DNA from: Thermoleophilaceae bacterium
Lineage (GTDB): Bacteria > Actinomycetota > Thermoleophilia > Solirubrobacterales > Thermoleophilaceae
DNA length: 6,401 bases
Reading direction: 5' to 3'
Assembly: GCA_013812005.1 (NCBI GenBank)
Contig: JACCUE010000231.1
Span: 1-6,401 of the forward strand
The position numbers and the translations under genes are program-made. Shown piece after piece: positions 6,013 to 6,401 of the stretch. How positions within the stretch are numbered: position 1 is the stretch's first letter; every line of letters starts with the position of its first letter. The notes beneath the pieces are model-generated. The model worked only from the letters and a program-made list of their open reading frames with translations. It was not told the DNA's origin and ran no database searches.

Positions 6013-6401
6013 CTAGTTGGGGTGGCCTTCAGGGCCGACGCCCAGCTCGCCGCGCAGGCGCACGGCGAACTCGGTGGTGGACTCGTCCGGGCGGTAGAGC
6101 CCGGAGAGCTCGTCGCGCACGATGCGGCCCTCGCGCAACTCGATCACGCGCCGGCGCATCTTGTCCACCATCTCCTTGTCGTGGGTCGCCACGATGACGG
6201 TGGTGCCCGTGCGGTTGATCCGGTAGATCAGCTGCATGATCCCGATCGACGTCTCCGGATCGAGGTTGCCGGTGGGCTCGTCGGCCAGCAGCAGCGGCGG
6301 GTGGTTCACGAAGGCGCGCGCGATCGACACGCGCTGCTGCTCGCCGCCCGACAGCTCGTCGGGAAAGTTGTGGAGCTTGGTGGACAGGCCAACCAGGCGC
6401 A
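6013..6401 (-). CDS. ftsE: Cell division ATP-binding protein FtsE, C-terminal part (5' end outside window)
   Basis: The frame runs from the right edge (first full codon 6399-6397) to the TAG at 6013-6015, giving the last 128 residues or so. Visible ABC ATPase motifs are the signature LSGGEQQR (6354-6331), Walker B LLLADEP with the following D-loop TGNLD (6294-6259), and the switch histidine in VIVATHDKEM (H codon 6183-6181). Walker A lies outside the window. The signature and GNLDPETS region match FtsE closely, and the adjacent ftsX confirms the assignment. An internal GTG at 6330 is not the start, because the signature motif precedes it. After the usual end of the ATPase domain (GRIVRDE) the protein runs about 26 more residues, somewhat longer than many FtsE proteins. 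It supplies ATP hydrolysis to the FtsEX complex on the cytoplasmic side. Confidence 0.96.
   Translation of the reverse strand, partial: RLVGLSTKLHNFPDELSGGEQQRVSIARAFVNHPPLLLADEPTGNLDPETSIGIMQLIYRINRTGTTVIVATHDKEMVDKMRRRVIELREGRIVRDELSGLYRPDESTTEFAVRLRGELGVGPEGHPN

Overview
The window is high-GC DNA with coding third positions almost always G or C. It fits a high-GC Gram-positive bacterium, most likely a deep actinobacterial lineage such as Thermoleophilia/Solirubrobacterales. That placement is an inference from gene order and protein style; there is no rRNA or other marker here. Genes cover nearly the whole window, and no gap exceeds about 75 bases if the small hypothetical gene at 1088-1591 is accepted.

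Plus-strand part (about 1-1054): the 3' end of an ORF carrying the N-terminal signature of LtrA (low temperature requirement A) membrane proteins, which stops soon after the signature. It is followed 24 bases later by an intact site-2-protease-like M50 membrane metalloprotease.

Minus-strand part (about 6401 down to 1088), in transcription order: ftsE (5' end outside the window), ftsX, an S41 C-terminal processing protease (ctpA-like), a compact RNase II/R-family exoribonuclease, smpB, and a small hypothetical protein convergent with the M50 gene. ftsE and ftsX are 4 bases apart. The S41 and RNase genes overlap by 4 bases (GTGA). The RNase and smpB are 32 bases apart.

How the genes fit together: FtsEX is the ABC-type complex at the division site that controls peptidoglycan hydrolases from the cytoplasm. 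The S41 protease is a membrane-anchored extracytoplasmic protease that could act in the same envelope process. RNase R and SmpB belong to the cytoplasmic ribosome-rescue and RNA-decay side. An ftsE-ftsX-(envelope protein)-smpB neighbourhood is a recurrent arrangement in Gram-positive bacteria, so most of the window is conserved housekeeping, not a mobile or defence island.

I found no tRNA, rRNA, CRISPR array, insertion sequence or clear attachment site. The points most worth a second look are: a GC-rich hairpin with a T-tract directly abutting the ctpA start codon; a truncated LtrA-like ORF; a small hypothetical gene whose first 30 or so codons do not look coding; and a minimal RNase R without the usual basic tail beside smpB.
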